Assembly: GCA_021432635.1 (NCBI GenBank)
Contig: MU270039.1
Span: forward strand, 487,247 to 551,246
Direction of reading: 5' to 3'
Length of the DNA stretch: 64,000 nt
Origin: Thozetella sp. PMI_491
Taxonomy: Eukaryota; Ascomycota; Sordariomycetes; Chaetosphaeriales; Chaetosphaeriaceae
Part shown: piece by piece, positions 35,063 to 46,352 of the stretch
How the letters are laid out: each line of letters opens with the position of its first letter
How positions within the stretch are numbered: position 1 is the stretch's first letter
The notes under the pieces: model-generated
Told to the model about the DNA's origin: nothing
What the model saw: only the letters and a program-made list of their open reading frames with translations
Database searches by the model: none
Translations under genes and position numbers: made by a program

Positions 35063-35973
35063 CAGGTTGCACTCTTCGAACATTGCAGGTCAATCCTAAA
35101 TCTCGAGGTTACGCACAGGTTGGCCGTTTCGCATTCAAGCACTAGTAACTTCCGAAAAGCGCTCTTGTCGACTGATGCTAAAAGTGCAGTGCTCGATAAG
35201 ATCTCGTTGGATACTACGGTACGAATAGAGCAACTGCTTGGAGTTGCTCAAGGTTGCGCTAATCGGAACCGTCGCCCATCCTCCATCTTGTAGACTGCAA
35301 TGCCATTGTGTAGCGGAGATAACGATATCGAGGATGCAAAATGCGAGGCTACGGATTGGCATCTATCCAATTTACAGAAGGGTCGGTCATGTATTTGATG
35401 TGACTAGGAAGTAACCTTGAACATTAGAGATACGGGGTTGGAATGGACATCCCTTGCTCCTACGCTTCTTCATGCCGCGGCCATCACGTCATTCCTCTTA
35501 GGCAAGGGGTCCTGAGGGAGGGAAATCGAGGGGATTTAAGTGCCGGCAGCTGACCCCGTGTTTAGGGGGGATCAGCGCGCATCCCAGCCACAAGGAGGAA
35601 CTAACGGCGTGCGCTATCCACCTATAAAGGGGGCACAATGTAGGCCCGTAAAAGCGTTAGCAACGGTCGAAGCCATGCAATTGACCATTTTACCCTCACT
35701 CTATTGTAACACATACGCTACCCCACTAACTGACTCAATTATCATCAATACCTTCTATACAACCCTCATATCTCTATCGCAATACCGTGCCTTGCAACAC
35801 TAGTGCACTTGATTCGGGGGTTAGACTTCGACCATAGTGTCTCTTACGATACACTCCCACCACAACCTCAGATACCGCGGCCCCGGTGTCATTTAGGCAA
35901 TGCAACACGGCATGGCCCAACCCTCCTTGTCAGCCCGTGATTATCCATTTGTTATACCGATCATGAAACCATC
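35063..35973. other. no gene recognised
   Basis: Intergenic between convergent neighbours; short frames only. Confidence 0.45.
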
Positions 35974-37056
35974 TTAACGGTCGGCGTCACTGGACACCAT
36001 TTCGATGTCACCGCACTCTGAACCGGCCGACTTGATGACCTCCTCGGTATCGACACGCTCAAGATAGTTCCTTTCGATGCGTGACAGCACCAACGCGGGA
36101 TGCCATAGGTTAAGAACCATCACTGTGACGGATATCATCACGCCTTCAAAACCGATGAATAGATCTTGGCGACCCATCAGCGAGCCGGTCCACCCGTCGC
36201 TTAGCTCAGCCACGCGGAACACACTTCGCCAGAAGATGTAAATGGTGGAGATAGCCAGGGAGGTGAGCGTCCCGTAAAACCCCGTCATACCCCAAAGGCT
36301 GAGGAAAGAAGGCGTCGGGCCGTAGGAGCGCGGTCTAAGGTGCCTTTGTTTCCGATAAACTCTAATAAGGAAATCGCCGGCTAGGACAATGAAGATGAGT
36401 AGGGTAAAAACCTGTAAGGACAAGCTGGCGATCATGATGTAGTTTCCGGTGTCGACCGAGCCCGAGAAGCCCCTCGCCTCAGATGCGGCCATGCCGCCAC
36501 CGGTGGCTTGTAGAATAAGAGACAGGACATCGCACGGGATGAACTAGGCGTTTGTTAGGTATGAAGGCTCCCTATATACGGGGGTGTACGTGGACCATAA
36601 CCATGGAGCAGACGCCCGAAACACGTCACTTACGATTCTGGTGTACCATACCGGCGGGATCCGGCTTGCATCCTCCCCGAGCAGCGCGACAATTCTCCTC
36701 AGGCAGACATAAATCCCGGCGCTCAGGAATGCCGGTCCAATGGTCAGGCAGCAAATCTGTATGAGGTATGGGTTCTGCGACCATTGGTTCTGCCAGCTCA
36801 TAGCACGCCCCACGTATTCGATAATTTCTGCCACAAGGCCGAGTTCCATGGCAACCAGGAATGCAACGGTGAAGCGAGATTTTCGAGTGACAAGGAAAGT
36901 TGCCGCAAAGAGGCAAAAAGACAAGCAGAGAAGACCGATGAAAAACGCATTGGCGACGTTGGAGATACGATACTGGTACTGGGAGGTGCTGATGTCGCAG
37001 GTTTCGATGGTGCAAGAGTCCATCGGATTCTCCATCCCTTGCCCGAAGCCGTCCAT
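35974..37056 (-). CDS. RTA1-like seven-TM protein
   Basis: Join on minus: 37056-36634, 36543-35974 (330 residues); intron GTAAGT...CTAG, phase 0. Seven hydrophobic segments. Family landmarks: YRISNVANAFFIGLLCLS as the first helix, GLVAEIIEYVGRA, YLIQICCLTIGPAFLSAGIY, then PCDVLSLILQATGGGMA right after the splice. The C-terminal tail is hydrophilic. RTA1/RSB1-type proteins are plasma-membrane proteins linked to lipid translocation and drug resistance; the exact substrate is unknown. An upstream in-frame ATG at 37209 would add 51 residues without family resemblance, so 37056 is preferred. Confidence 0.9.
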
Positions 37057-38062
37057 CGCAACCTCTGGTATCCCTGGAACTGTAAAAGTCGAAATGAGCG
37101 AGAAGTTTACAACTGCTGTGAAGAGCAAGGGCAACCTGCGTCGTATATGTTTTGCCAAGTGAGGGTGTCGAAAGTCGAGTTGCTGCTTTGGTTTGGCCAG
37201 GAGAAGCAAACGCTATGGCCTAAATATCTACACTCTTGTCCCGCAACCCCATAAGGATACGGCTAGGCCACGCGTCAGATAGAATCATCTGTGGCCGAGC
37301 AGCGCGAATAGTATATTTTAATCGTTGCTAAGATGGCTGTGGGGTGTGCACGATCCTTACCAACAGCTGCAACGGCCACCCTTGATCTTGCGAAATCCGC
37401 AGTATAAATGGGGCGCTTTTACTGCCGCGTCCTACAGTCGCTAGTCCGCTATGAGCCTCCGCCCTCTGCGATCGGAGCCCCATTTCTCTCCGGAATCCGC
37501 AGCTTGGAGCTGATTTCCATTACACAGCCAACGTAACGTGTGTTACGTTGTGTGGCTCTACTCCCTTGCTCTAAAATCTCGCTGAGGGTGTTCCCCACAG
37601 CAAAGATTCGTCTAAATACAAGGCTCACGTGATGCTCCCCAGCCACCCCCCGCCCAGTGCGTTCGATCAAAACGGTAGCTGGTGAACACCGCGATCCGCC
37701 CATTTGGTTGGCCAAGCTACCTGCTGCGAAGGCGAGCCGGCCTGTGCATTTGCGCACACGTGCGTGTGTCCTGCACATCACCACTGTTCCAAGTCGCTGC
37801 CAGTCCCCGAATGGTCAAATGTTGGGCTTATCAGTAGGAATTTTTATTTGCGCATATCCCCTGTTTTCTAACAACATGCAACTGTTGTTTGGCTGAGTAG
37901 CGCACAGACCAGCCGCAATTTTGCCCAGCCACACGACCCCGGAATCTCGCTTGTCTGACCTTGTTTGACCTCTCCATCATTTTTGGTCATCAGACGTGGC
38001 AGCTCCCTGTCTAGCTACGGCGGCTCAGGAAAAGCAGCTCCGAGCTATGTGCAGTACCCAAG
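37057..38062. other. intergenic between RTA1-like and HET genes
   Basis: Divergent promoter region of two oppositely transcribed genes. An ORF of 111 codons on minus (37449-37784) has no family resemblance. No other gene seen. Confidence 0.5.
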
Positions 38063-39874
38063 ATGCGCTTGCTGCACGCGGGCACTCGAACCCTGCACGA
38101 ATTCGAGGGGTCCATACCCGAATATGCTATCCTGTCGCACACGTGGGGCGCCGACGAGATCAAGTTCGATGACATCCTGCGGGAGCCTAGCCGTAGCCAA
38201 TGGTCCAACAAGATTGATGGCTGCTGTGGCGTGGCCTTGCGCCATAAAGTGGAATATGTCTGGATCGACACCTGCTGTATCAACAAGAGCAGCAGCACGG
38301 AGCTATCCGAAGCCATCAATTCAATGTACAACTGGTACCGTGGGGCCAAGGTCTGCCTCGTCTATCTCGCCGATGTACCCTCCGACGAAGATCCCGGGGA
38401 CGAGAATTCCCGATTTCGATCATCGCGATGGTTCACGCGAGGCTGGACACTTCAGGAGATGTTGGCGCCGCCGCTACTGATATTCTACACCGGGGACTGG
38501 GTACTTATTGGCGAAGTGCTCCGCGGACCGGACTGCGCTCTTGATGGTTTCGACATTGAAGAGGGAGAGTTTGGACAAGAGCGACGAGACGGACTCAGCT
38601 GGTTGATATCCGGGATCACTCAAATTCCCAAGATCTATGTGCTGGGAGAGCCGCTGGCCAATGCCAGCGTGGCACAACGAATGAGCTGGGCTGCAAGAAG
38701 GGAGACTACGCGGCTGGAGGACCAAGCATACTGCCTACTCGGCATCTTTTCCATTAACATGCCTCTACTTTATGGCGAAGGGCGCAGGGCATTCCAGAGG
38801 TTGCAAGAAGAGATCATGAAGGAACAGCACGACCACACTCTGTTCACATGGGCATGGCCGACCGATGCTTTTGGTGGCTGCTTGGCGCAGAGCCCAAGCA
38901 ACTTCAGTCTGTGCGGCCGTATCTGCCCCAACGAATCGGCTTCCTTCCTCGTGGCACCGTACTCGCACGAATTCGGAGACAATTCTACAATCCCCAAGAG
39001 ATCCTTTCTGGTGTCTAGAAGTCGCGCGCTGGCGCTTTGGGTCGGCTGGCCGAGCTGGAAGGCACTTAAACGGGCTATTGCGCGGAACATCCAGCGCCGA
39101 TGGCCGGCTCCTACGAAAACAACGCATTACGTGTTGACAAATGAGGGGCTGCTCATCGACTTGGAACTCTTAGAGCTTCCATCAGGGGATTTCCTAGCTC
39201 GACTGAATTGTACACTACAGGGTCTAGAAGACATGTGTATGGCCATGCCCCTCTTCCAAGTCCCGGGAAAAGACACGTTCTGTCGATACCCCAACACCAA
39301 CCCCGCCGAACTATTAGCACCGTGTTCTGCATTCAGCCGGACTTCACCGAGATCGATTTATATAACCAAGCTGAACCCAAACGCAGAAAGGGTTTCTTGC
39401 GGCATCTTACTTGAGCTAGGGGCATTTGCGGAGCAAGGCATCAGTCTCGTGGACATTCACCCGCCAAACTGGAATCTGGAGGACGGAACAGTGGATGTGC
39501 TGGTCGGAAGCGGTTCGAAGAATTACCAAAGAGAGTCGTACACGATTTTTATTGCCGGGAGAGATGCGAAAGAACAAGGCTTCGCGATGCGTCTACAGTA
39601 CACCTGCGAGCCACATCGAAACCACGGCAGTCCGGCAGCATACATTCCCCTCTCGCTGAGGTGCTCTGGATCGGTTCTTAACGAGCCCTACTCACTAAGA
39701 CGCCAACTAGCATCCGGAAAGCTCAAGTGGCGAGCAAACATTCAAATTGGAGACCAGTTGTACCACCTCACACTGCAGGACAAGAATAGGCCCCTGTGGT
39801 CGCTTCGTTTAGAACGAGGGGCCTTGAGAACCTACTCAGGACGTCCCAAAGCCTGGGTCCGGGACCGAGGTTGA
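38063..39874 (+). CDS. HET-domain protein 1
   Basis: Single exon, 603 residues. The HET domain fills the first ~150 residues with its three conserved blocks: AILSHTWGADEIKFDD, YVWIDTCCINKSSSTELSEA with AINSMYNWY following, and RWFTRGWTLQEMLAP. The conserved post-HET block follows (RMSWAARRETTRLEDQAYCL, then LLGIFSINMPLLYGEG, then AFQRLQEEI). The remaining C-terminus is variable and unassigned, as is usual for this family. HET proteins act in the cytoplasm in vegetative incompatibility, triggering growth arrest or cell death on encounter with a non-self partner; the partner here is unknown. A paralogue follows 1.3 kb downstream on the same strand. Confidence 0.95.
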   Translation: MRLLHAGTRTLHEFEGSIPEYAILSHTWGADEIKFDDILREPSRSQWSNKIDGCCGVALRHKVEYVWIDTCCINKSSSTELSEAINSMYNWYRGAKVCLVYLADVPSDEDPGDENSRFRSSRWFTRGWTLQEMLAPPLLIFYTGDWVLIGEVLRGPDCALDGFDIEEGEFGQERRDGLSWLISGITQIPKIYVLGEPLANASVAQRMSWAARRETTRLEDQAYCLLGIFSINMPLLYGEGRRAFQRLQEEIMKEQHDHTLFTWAWPTDAFGGCLAQSPSNFSLCGRICPNESASFLVAPYSHEFGDNSTIPKRSFLVSRSRALALWVGWPSWKALKRAIARNIQRRWPAPTKTTHYVLTNEGLLIDLELLELPSGDFLARLNCTLQGLEDMCMAMPLFQVPGKDTFCRYPNTNPAELLAPCSAFSRTSPRSIYITKLNPNAERVSCGILLELGAFAEQGISLVDIHPPNWNLEDGTVDVLVGSGSKNYQRESYTIFIAGRDAKEQGFAMRLQYTCEPHRNHGSPAAYIPLSLRCSGSVLNEPYSLRRQLASGKLKWRANIQIGDQLYHLTLQDKNRPLWSLRLERGALRTYSGRPKAWVRDRG

Positions 39875-41164
39875 GGATGTGAGAAGATCACACGGACGCT
39901 GCATCGGTCTCGGGCTTCTGCTCCTGCGAAAGTAGCCACGCCGCGCTCAGGTACTTCGGCGTGATGTGCACGCGCGAGGGCCTTTCCTGACAAGTCCCAA
40001 ACTGCCCTTGGAGCGCTCGATTTCGCCGAGGATGTAGTATAGGCGTGAGATGAACCTCTAGTCGGTGTGTCATATGTGCAAACAGAAACTATATATGGAT
40101 AGCTGCAATACTGCTTGTTGAGCTCCTCGCACTTACAGAGCTTGGTATATTCTAATTGTACCGATCAATTTAGGGTTTGAGATTTTATTCACTTTATCTA
40201 CGCTTTAACCTATACCTATTATTATACAAGGTCATTTATCTTCAGCAAGCCGTAAAGGTTGGGCTGTGCACACAGAAAAAAAATGTAATTGATCCACTTT
40301 ATTGACAGATGCAGCTGTTTGGGATTGTAATCATTACTGGATTCTCACTGTGCTTAGAAATACTAGGTATAGTATCTACTGTAAAGATCGATAGTTTTTA
40401 ATTTTTCTATGTATACAGGTTAAGTTTTAAGGATTGCGAAAGATAAATTGCCCTGTATAAGATTTAAAAACACTTCGCCACCCCCCCTTTCAATTTTTCT
40501 TTATTTCTTCATATAAAATTTAATTATATTTCAGTTTGAGTGTTTATATAAAGATAGAAAAAAGGAGTGGTAGAAGCTTTTATTATATAAAGGGGTAATA
40601 AGAGGGAAAGAGAGCGGGGGGTTTTCATTACCCGACAGTGGCTGCTGTGCGCAATATGTAGCATGATAAAGACGCAACTCAACCTCGATTTGTTCAATTT
40701 GTAGTATGAGACGGACCAGAGATGACTTTGATGCACATGTTGGAACCCTCATCTATAGTTCGTAGGCTAGATATGGCATATGTTATAGAACTAGACTTTA
40801 GCTGTAAAGTTGGTGGGTACACTGATTTATCTTACACGGCTAATTCACAGCGTCTCGATAGTTATTTGTCGTGATTTATGCCAATGCGTTGCCTAGTTGG
40901 TCTCTAGTCTCTGCCATTTAGCCCCAATAGGAGCCTTGCATATTGCCGCAGTCACGGTGGTGGCGAAGCACGAACAGCTTCAGCTCGACTCAGCTCGGGC
41001 TTTGCTATGAGGTATATAACCAGGTCCGTCCCGCCCCGGGGATTTTTCTTGCGCAAAACTGGGCTCTCAAGCGTCTTTTTATACTATTGTCGCCTTGCAA
41101 TAATTACCTCAATTTCCACCGGTGGTATCCGCGTCACTACGAGCCCTTGATCCGGTTAGACAGG
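39875..41164. other. spacer between HET genes; holds repeat R2 copy 2
   Basis: The core is AT-rich. Positions 40328-40456 match the 30640 repeat with RIP-like differences. Minus frames at 40524-40752 look like chance. The 220 bases before 41165 extend the HET frame upstream but lack family resemblance. Confidence 0.5.
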
Positions 41165-43231
41165 ATGAGGCTGCTCAATGCTCTAACCCAGGAGCTCGAA
41201 TTATTTCCGGACCCGGTCTCTAACGACGTTCCTTACGCCATCTTGTCGCATACCTGGATGGACGATGAAGTCACCTTCGAGGACATGAAAGATGTCCCGG
41301 TTGCGCAAACCAAAGTCGGGTTCGCCAAAATTCGCGCGGCCTGCGATAAGGCTGCGGAATTTGGCCTGCATTACATCTGGGTAGACACATGTTGCATTGA
41401 TAAGTCGTCAAGCGCGGAGCTGTCGGAAGCGATCAACTCGATGTATCGCTGGTACAAGAACTCAACCATTTGCTTTGCCTTCCTGGCCGATCTTCCCAGC
41501 AAAGGAAGTCCAGTGCAAAGCGTACCCTCTTCCATGAGAGGCTGTCGCTGGTTCACAAGAGGTTGGACCTTGCAGGAGCTCATTGCGCCCCATAATTTCA
41601 TGTTCGTCGACGAGGACTGGAAAGATGTGGGAACCAAGGTCGATCTCAGTGGAGAGATCGAGGCCATTACGGGCATCAGTCGATGGGTGTTGGACGGCTC
41701 GCAGTCGCTGGCATCCATCCCGCTGGCTAAGCGCATGTCGTGGGCCGCGGCGCGACAGACTACACGGGTTGAAGACAAGGCCTACTGTCTGTTAGGGATC
41801 TTTGGCGTCAACATGCCCATGATCTACGGCGAAGGTTGCGCCGCCTTTATCCGGTTACAACAAGCGATCCTAAGCATGACTACGGACTTGTCCCTCTTTG
41901 CATGGGAAGCCTTTGACTCTCAGTCCGATAGCTGCAGAGGCATTCTTGCAGAGTCTCCTGCAGAATTTCTCAACTGCGGCAGTATCGAGTTGAGCAACGA
42001 CCAGTTCCAGTTCAGGGACGAGATCAGTCTGACGAATAGGGGTATCAAAATCCAAGCAGCACTTACCCATATAGAGTCGTGCACATTCGTTATGGACCTA
42101 CATTGCTATGCGACAACTCCACTCGGCCAGTCGAAGCGACTCGGTATCTATCTGAAGCAAGCTCAGGATGTATATTTTCGCCTCCGTTCACACGAAACCA
42201 CCACCGCGGAGTTAGCTTCCCGTAGTCCCCTCCCTCGCCCCATCTACCTAGCAACTATCGTGGACGAAAGCATAGAAGTGCCTCGAGGTGTATTTGGGAA
42301 CAATGACAACCGTATTATCAGCATCAAGCTTCCCATGGATACGCCATCTTACCGCGTGCACAGCATCAGGGCGGTACCGGAGCTGTACTGGCAACGTCAC
42401 CTTGGGTGTTTTTCCATTGGCCGCCTCTCCAACTTCACATGCTTTGTGCGCTTCGCTGTGACATCACGAGTTGCACCACACGAGCAGCACTACAAGAATT
42501 CTGGAGAAGAAACTACGTCATTGATCCTGGTGTGTGACCTGGCAGATGCGTCGAACTTTCAGATGAGTCTTTACGCCCAAACTGGTCTCCAGAACAGCGT
42601 TAAACCGCCGAGGTTCATCGATCCATTTACCAGGATTGACGATTACGGACCCCTCGGAGACCCATTCAGTCTCCTCATCCTGCGGCCCGACGGGATTGAA
42701 GAAAGGCGAGTTAAAATGATGCATCAGGACCAGGGGCTCAACTACGTGGTGTCCGCAACCTTAGATTCGTCCCAAAAATCCGTCTTCATAGCGAAGATCG
42801 CCGTGAGCCCGCCTATGGGTGAGGCGCCAGCCCAGCCACACCCACTAATGCAAGGTCGTCAGCAAATAGGGGACTATCGTCGTCCTGCGCAGATGATCTA
42901 TCAGCTTCCTCGAGAGGCGCTATCCGTAGCACCACCTCGAAACGATGCATATGCCGAGCGAAACGGCTACAGACATGGAAATGTACCAGTTTTTCCCCTT
43001 GGTGCTTACGCATATGAAGAGCCCGACGATTACCACTTCAGAGAGTTGGCATCCGTGGCACCGCCCCAAAACTACCAGCGAAATGAGGCAAACAACTACC
43101 CTCGCGGGGAGGCGGCATCCGTGGCCACACCTACGAACTATGCACTTATCCCCCGAGAGCAGAGAGAGAGAGAAATGCCATCTGTAGCCCCGCCTCAAGA
43201 CGATGGATTCCGAGACCATCCATGGAAGTAG
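41165..43231 (+). CDS. HET-domain protein 2 with SVAPP-repeat tail
   Basis: Single exon, 688 residues from ATG 41165 (MRLLNALTQELELF, the usual start of this family); the frame is open upstream to 40943. HET blocks: AILSHTWMDDEVTFEDM, YIWVDTCCIDKSSSAELSEA, RWFTRGWTLQELIAP; then RMSWAAARQTTRVEDKAYCL and GVNMPMIYGEGCAAFIRLQQ. The order matches HET protein 1, so the two are paralogues that have diverged strongly after the domain. The last ~110 residues contain four imperfect units centred on SVAPP (LSVAPPRND, ASVAPPQNY, ASVATPTNY, PSVAPPQDD) separated by acidic/Tyr/Arg spacers; HET protein 1 has no such tail. Role: presumed allorecognition, cytoplasmic. Confidence 0.95.
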   Translation: MRLLNALTQELELFPDPVSNDVPYAILSHTWMDDEVTFEDMKDVPVAQTKVGFAKIRAACDKAAEFGLHYIWVDTCCIDKSSSAELSEAINSMYRWYKNSTICFAFLADLPSKGSPVQSVPSSMRGCRWFTRGWTLQELIAPHNFMFVDEDWKDVGTKVDLSGEIEAITGISRWVLDGSQSLASIPLAKRMSWAAARQTTRVEDKAYCLLGIFGVNMPMIYGEGCAAFIRLQQAILSMTTDLSLFAWEAFDSQSDSCRGILAESPAEFLNCGSIELSNDQFQFRDEISLTNRGIKIQAALTHIESCTFVMDLHCYATTPLGQSKRLGIYLKQAQDVYFRLRSHETTTAELASRSPLPRPIYLATIVDESIEVPRGVFGNNDNRIISIKLPMDTPSYRVHSIRAVPELYWQRHLGCFSIGRLSNFTCFVRFAVTSRVAPHEQHYKNSGEETTSLILVCDLADASNFQMSLYAQTGLQNSVKPPRFIDPFTRIDDYGPLGDPFSLLILRPDGIEERRVKMMHQDQGLNYVVSATLDSSQKSVFIAKIAVSPPMGEAPAQPHPLMQGRQQIGDYRRPAQMIYQLPREALSVAPPRNDAYAERNGYRHGNVPVFPLGAYAYEEPDDYHFRELASVAPPQNYQRNEANNYPRGEAASVATPTNYALIPREQREREMPSVAPPQDDGFRDHPWK

Positions 43232-43383
43232 AAACTTTGTTCTCTAACTAGAGCATCTAGGAGGTATGCGAAGAGTAATTCATAAAATCAGTTTTCACAT
43301 TTCCGAGCATCCAGATGATATCACAGATTCTACTATTGCCTCACTGAAGTATCTTAAGCCCTGTGTGACGAGGCTATATGTCT

Positions 43384-43879
43384 GACGCTGCCCAAGCCTA
43401 TCAGTCTCTCACGTGTGATGGCAACTGTGGTATTCCTTCGGTTTCAGGAACTTGCGGAAGTTAGACCAATGAACTTACAGTTGCCTTGGCTCCACGTTCG
43501 GCAACTGCTGTTCTCTCTATGGCTATTGGTATGTCAGCGCAGATATACGTCGCATACAGTGAGGGTGGCTAACATACAATGCAGTGGAGGAGATTACACC
43601 CTTTGCGGAGCCGGTTGCCAACACGGCTTTGGTGGTTGCGGCATTGTCCATACCGTGCCCCCCGATGGTACTTGTGGCAGCACTAGCACCGGGCAGTATA
43701 CTTGTGTCGGCTCGGCGTTTAGGTCGTGCTGCTCGCAATGGGGATTTTGGTAAGAACCTGCCTTTCTGATTCGCTGCATCTGCCGTGCGTATAAGTATAA
43801 GCTGACGTGACTTGGCAGTCGAACGGTTAGCGACTATTGTAGAGCGAACTGTCAGTCGAGCTTTAGGGCCTGCTCGTGA
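43384..43879 (+). pseudogene. chitin-binding type-1 (CBM18) protein remnant
   Basis: Cys-rich pieces with the hevein-like CBM18 pattern. First LTCDGNCGIPSVSGTCGS ending in TAG (near 43467), then in a shifted frame LGSTFGNCCSLYGYC across intron 43529-43584, GDYTLCGAGCQHGFGGCG, DGTCGSTSTGQYTCVGSAF, RSCCSQWGFC across intron 43750-43818, and VSDYCRANCQSSFRACS with TGA at 43877. Two CBM18 units are readable. The two introns join in frame, so the 3' half is well preserved; the TAG and frame change near 43467-43485 and the lack of a start or signal peptide mark it as broken. Intact relatives are secreted and bind chitin. Confidence 0.75.
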
Positions 43880-46220
43880 CCTGGAGGAAGGATTCCATCT
43901 TCCAACTTAGATTTTCTATAAAATTTAATAGGTAATAGGCTTCTACTAAGATCTTAGCTATAAGCTATAACAAAAGATAAATGAGGGCTAATATAAAGTT
44001 ATAAATAGCAACTTAAAAAGCTGGGCTGCCCTTTGCAAGTATTAAGCTAGAGCCGACAAAAAAGACCTGTTCCTATAATTCCTCTCAGTGCAATGGACTG
44101 AGTATAATGGGAGGAGAGGCTGCGCTTGGTTGTGAGCTCTTGCTGCTGTGTTTCAGAAGGCGATTGGGCGCGCTCGAGGGATGGGTCGAAGTTTGCGTCC
44201 TCGTTGGAGGCCATTTCTTTGTGGGGTGCTATGGGCGAGAATGCAATTGGGCTCGCAGCAATCGGCTGGTACGGCTACGATGGGTTCGTGGTTGATGCTA
44301 GGAAAAAGAAACGATTAACGACAACGACAACATCGCGCATGGCTAGCTAGAGAATGTCGAGTATAGCACCTGTCTTTGTACTTTGGGGGCAATGACTCGC
44401 CCTCTGGCCCCTTAGCAGAACTTATCAGCATCCTAGATTACTTGGCCTATGCTGTGACATGAAAGATAAGGAACCGGCTAGTGCCCCAAGTATAATTAAC
44501 CCCATAGCTTCGACCGAACGAGGACCGTGGGCTACAATCTCGCGGGCTTATTTTGCACTTATCTCTCTCTCGTACAAGTACCGGGTAAGCTTGAAGCAGG
44601 CGATGCCACACTTGATAACCCGGATAAGACACCCCTACTGCCCAGATTCCAATCACTACGCAGCCTCAGCTCAACCGCTTCGAGATATCGCCGGCGGTTG
44701 ACTCTTTCAATTTCGGCGCTATCCGACATTCCGCAATATTTTTTATGGCTACCTAATGTAGATATGCTTTCGATGAATTGCAAGTCTTGGGTTTGTAAAG
44801 TCTGGGTGTTTTCTTGGCAATTGTTAGCATTTAGCGTATCCTACTACCTTCGCTCTCTTGGTTCTCGTAGCATTCCCTGCCAGTGTTTCAACGGGAACCA
44901 CGTGGGAATTCCTAATTAAAATGGGTTACGGGGAGATGCACCAGCGTCATCTCATCACATCTTTGGAAGGCTACCGAGGCCTTCCGGCGCCAAAAAGAGG
45001 CCGAAGACTGCCGTTTATTCAATATAGTTTGCTACCTGGAACTTATCCTTATACACAGCCAAAAGAGCTAATTGCATCATTAAAGCCTGCAGGAATGGTT
45101 GCTGCGGCCCCGCTAATGTCAAAATAGTTTTCCTGGCAATCGGCGTCTCTATTCGTAGCTTGTTAGTCTCCTCTCTATATCGTTGGCAGGCTGTAATAAA
45201 GGACTTACACCCAAAATTCACAGCAGCTAGAGTCTGTCCATACCGAGCTCATGGCGTCATTGAAATCGGCTCGAATGTTTACTGGTGTGCAGATCAGCGC
45301 ATGTTTCACCTCAAGCTTTGGCGTTGAGCGCGAACATAATGCATCAACCTGAGGTAGTAACCGAGTAACAATCATTGAAATTTGCGTTCCTGCACGGACT
45401 AACGACTGATGTCGAGATACTGGCAGGGAATGCCGCGATAATCAGCGTGGCGAAGGTAATGGAATACATCATCAGATGTTAGCTTGGGTTGAGGGTGAGG
45501 AAAAGAGGCCTAAAAATGATTGGTGACAATTCAATTAGAACTCAACTATTGACCGCGGTTCAAACACGTCTTTATACATCAAACATAGCTCATCTTGGCA
45601 TTACTGTAGACATCTTATGAAGCCGGGCAAAGGAATTACAAAAGGACTCACAAAACGCCCTGCAGCGCGAGAGCGACACCGGAACGGCGTTATGACGAGT
45701 AAGACCAAGAGGAAGCTACAAGGAGATAAAACTGTGCCACCAGTCCAACAACACAGACGAGCGCGGACAGTGTCTCTTCCAGTAAGTCTACACTTTCACT
45801 CGCCTAGCACCAACGGAAGCTAACCCCTGTCACTAATATGGGACGGCCGCCAACAGTGGCGGTTGTTTTACGAAGCGAGCTACTATATTAACATCCAGAA
45901 GGATAATGTGGTTGCGGAAATGTCATTGGAAGCAATGTTTGCACAGGAAACATCCCTCTTACTACTCGCGAAGGTGTATACAGCCTCACTCTATACTGCA
46001 TAAAATTCGGCTATTTTTTTCCATTGTAGATGAGCATTTATGTCGGCATTTTAGAAACCTGTCCAGAACAAACACCCATTAAACCACCTTAATTGTCTTT
46101 TGTTAGCAGACCCCTATCGCCTTTCAGACAGATAACCATTCGGAACCCTCGCACTACCCCGCCCTTCCACCCCCAAAATTTCCCCCAATCCGCGATAATC
46201 CTAAACCAAAGTGCTCCGTC
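43880..46220. other. no gene firmly recognised
   Basis: AT-rich to about 44090. A 74-codon frame at 44126-44350 (GLAAIGWYGYDGFVVD) and a possible two-exon frame near 45617-45995 (basic first part GITKGLTKRPAARERHR; then WRLFYEASYYINIQKDN after a GTAAGT...CAG intron) have no family match. I leave both uncalled. Confidence 0.35.
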
Positions 46221-46352
46221 TCAATCCTCGCCCGCATCCGCATCTATATCCTCATCCGCATCTATATCCTCACCCGCATCTATATACTCACCCGCATCTA
46301 TATCCTCACTCGCATCTGTATCCTCACTCGCGTCTGTATCCCCATCCGTATA
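46221..46352 (-). repeat. 18-bp coding minisatellite
   Basis: About seven tandem copies of an 18-base unit resembling TCCTCACCCGCATCTATA on plus, in frame with the F-box gene. Each unit encodes six residues of an acidic repeat (Asp-Ala-Gly/Asp/Ser-Glu-Asp/Tyr-Ile/Thr). Units differ mainly by single transitions. Confidence 0.9.

Noticed and set aside
36740-37254. 140- and 156-codon ORFs on plus over the RTA1-like gene
   Set aside because: The minus strand encodes the conserved seven-TM protein; these are shadows.
45617-45995. Two-exon basic protein, possibly histone-like
   Set aside because: No histone-fold motif could be aligned; left as unassigned.
46221-46352. CRISPR-like regular spacing
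   Set aside because: A contiguous coding minisatellite without spacers, in a fungal genome.
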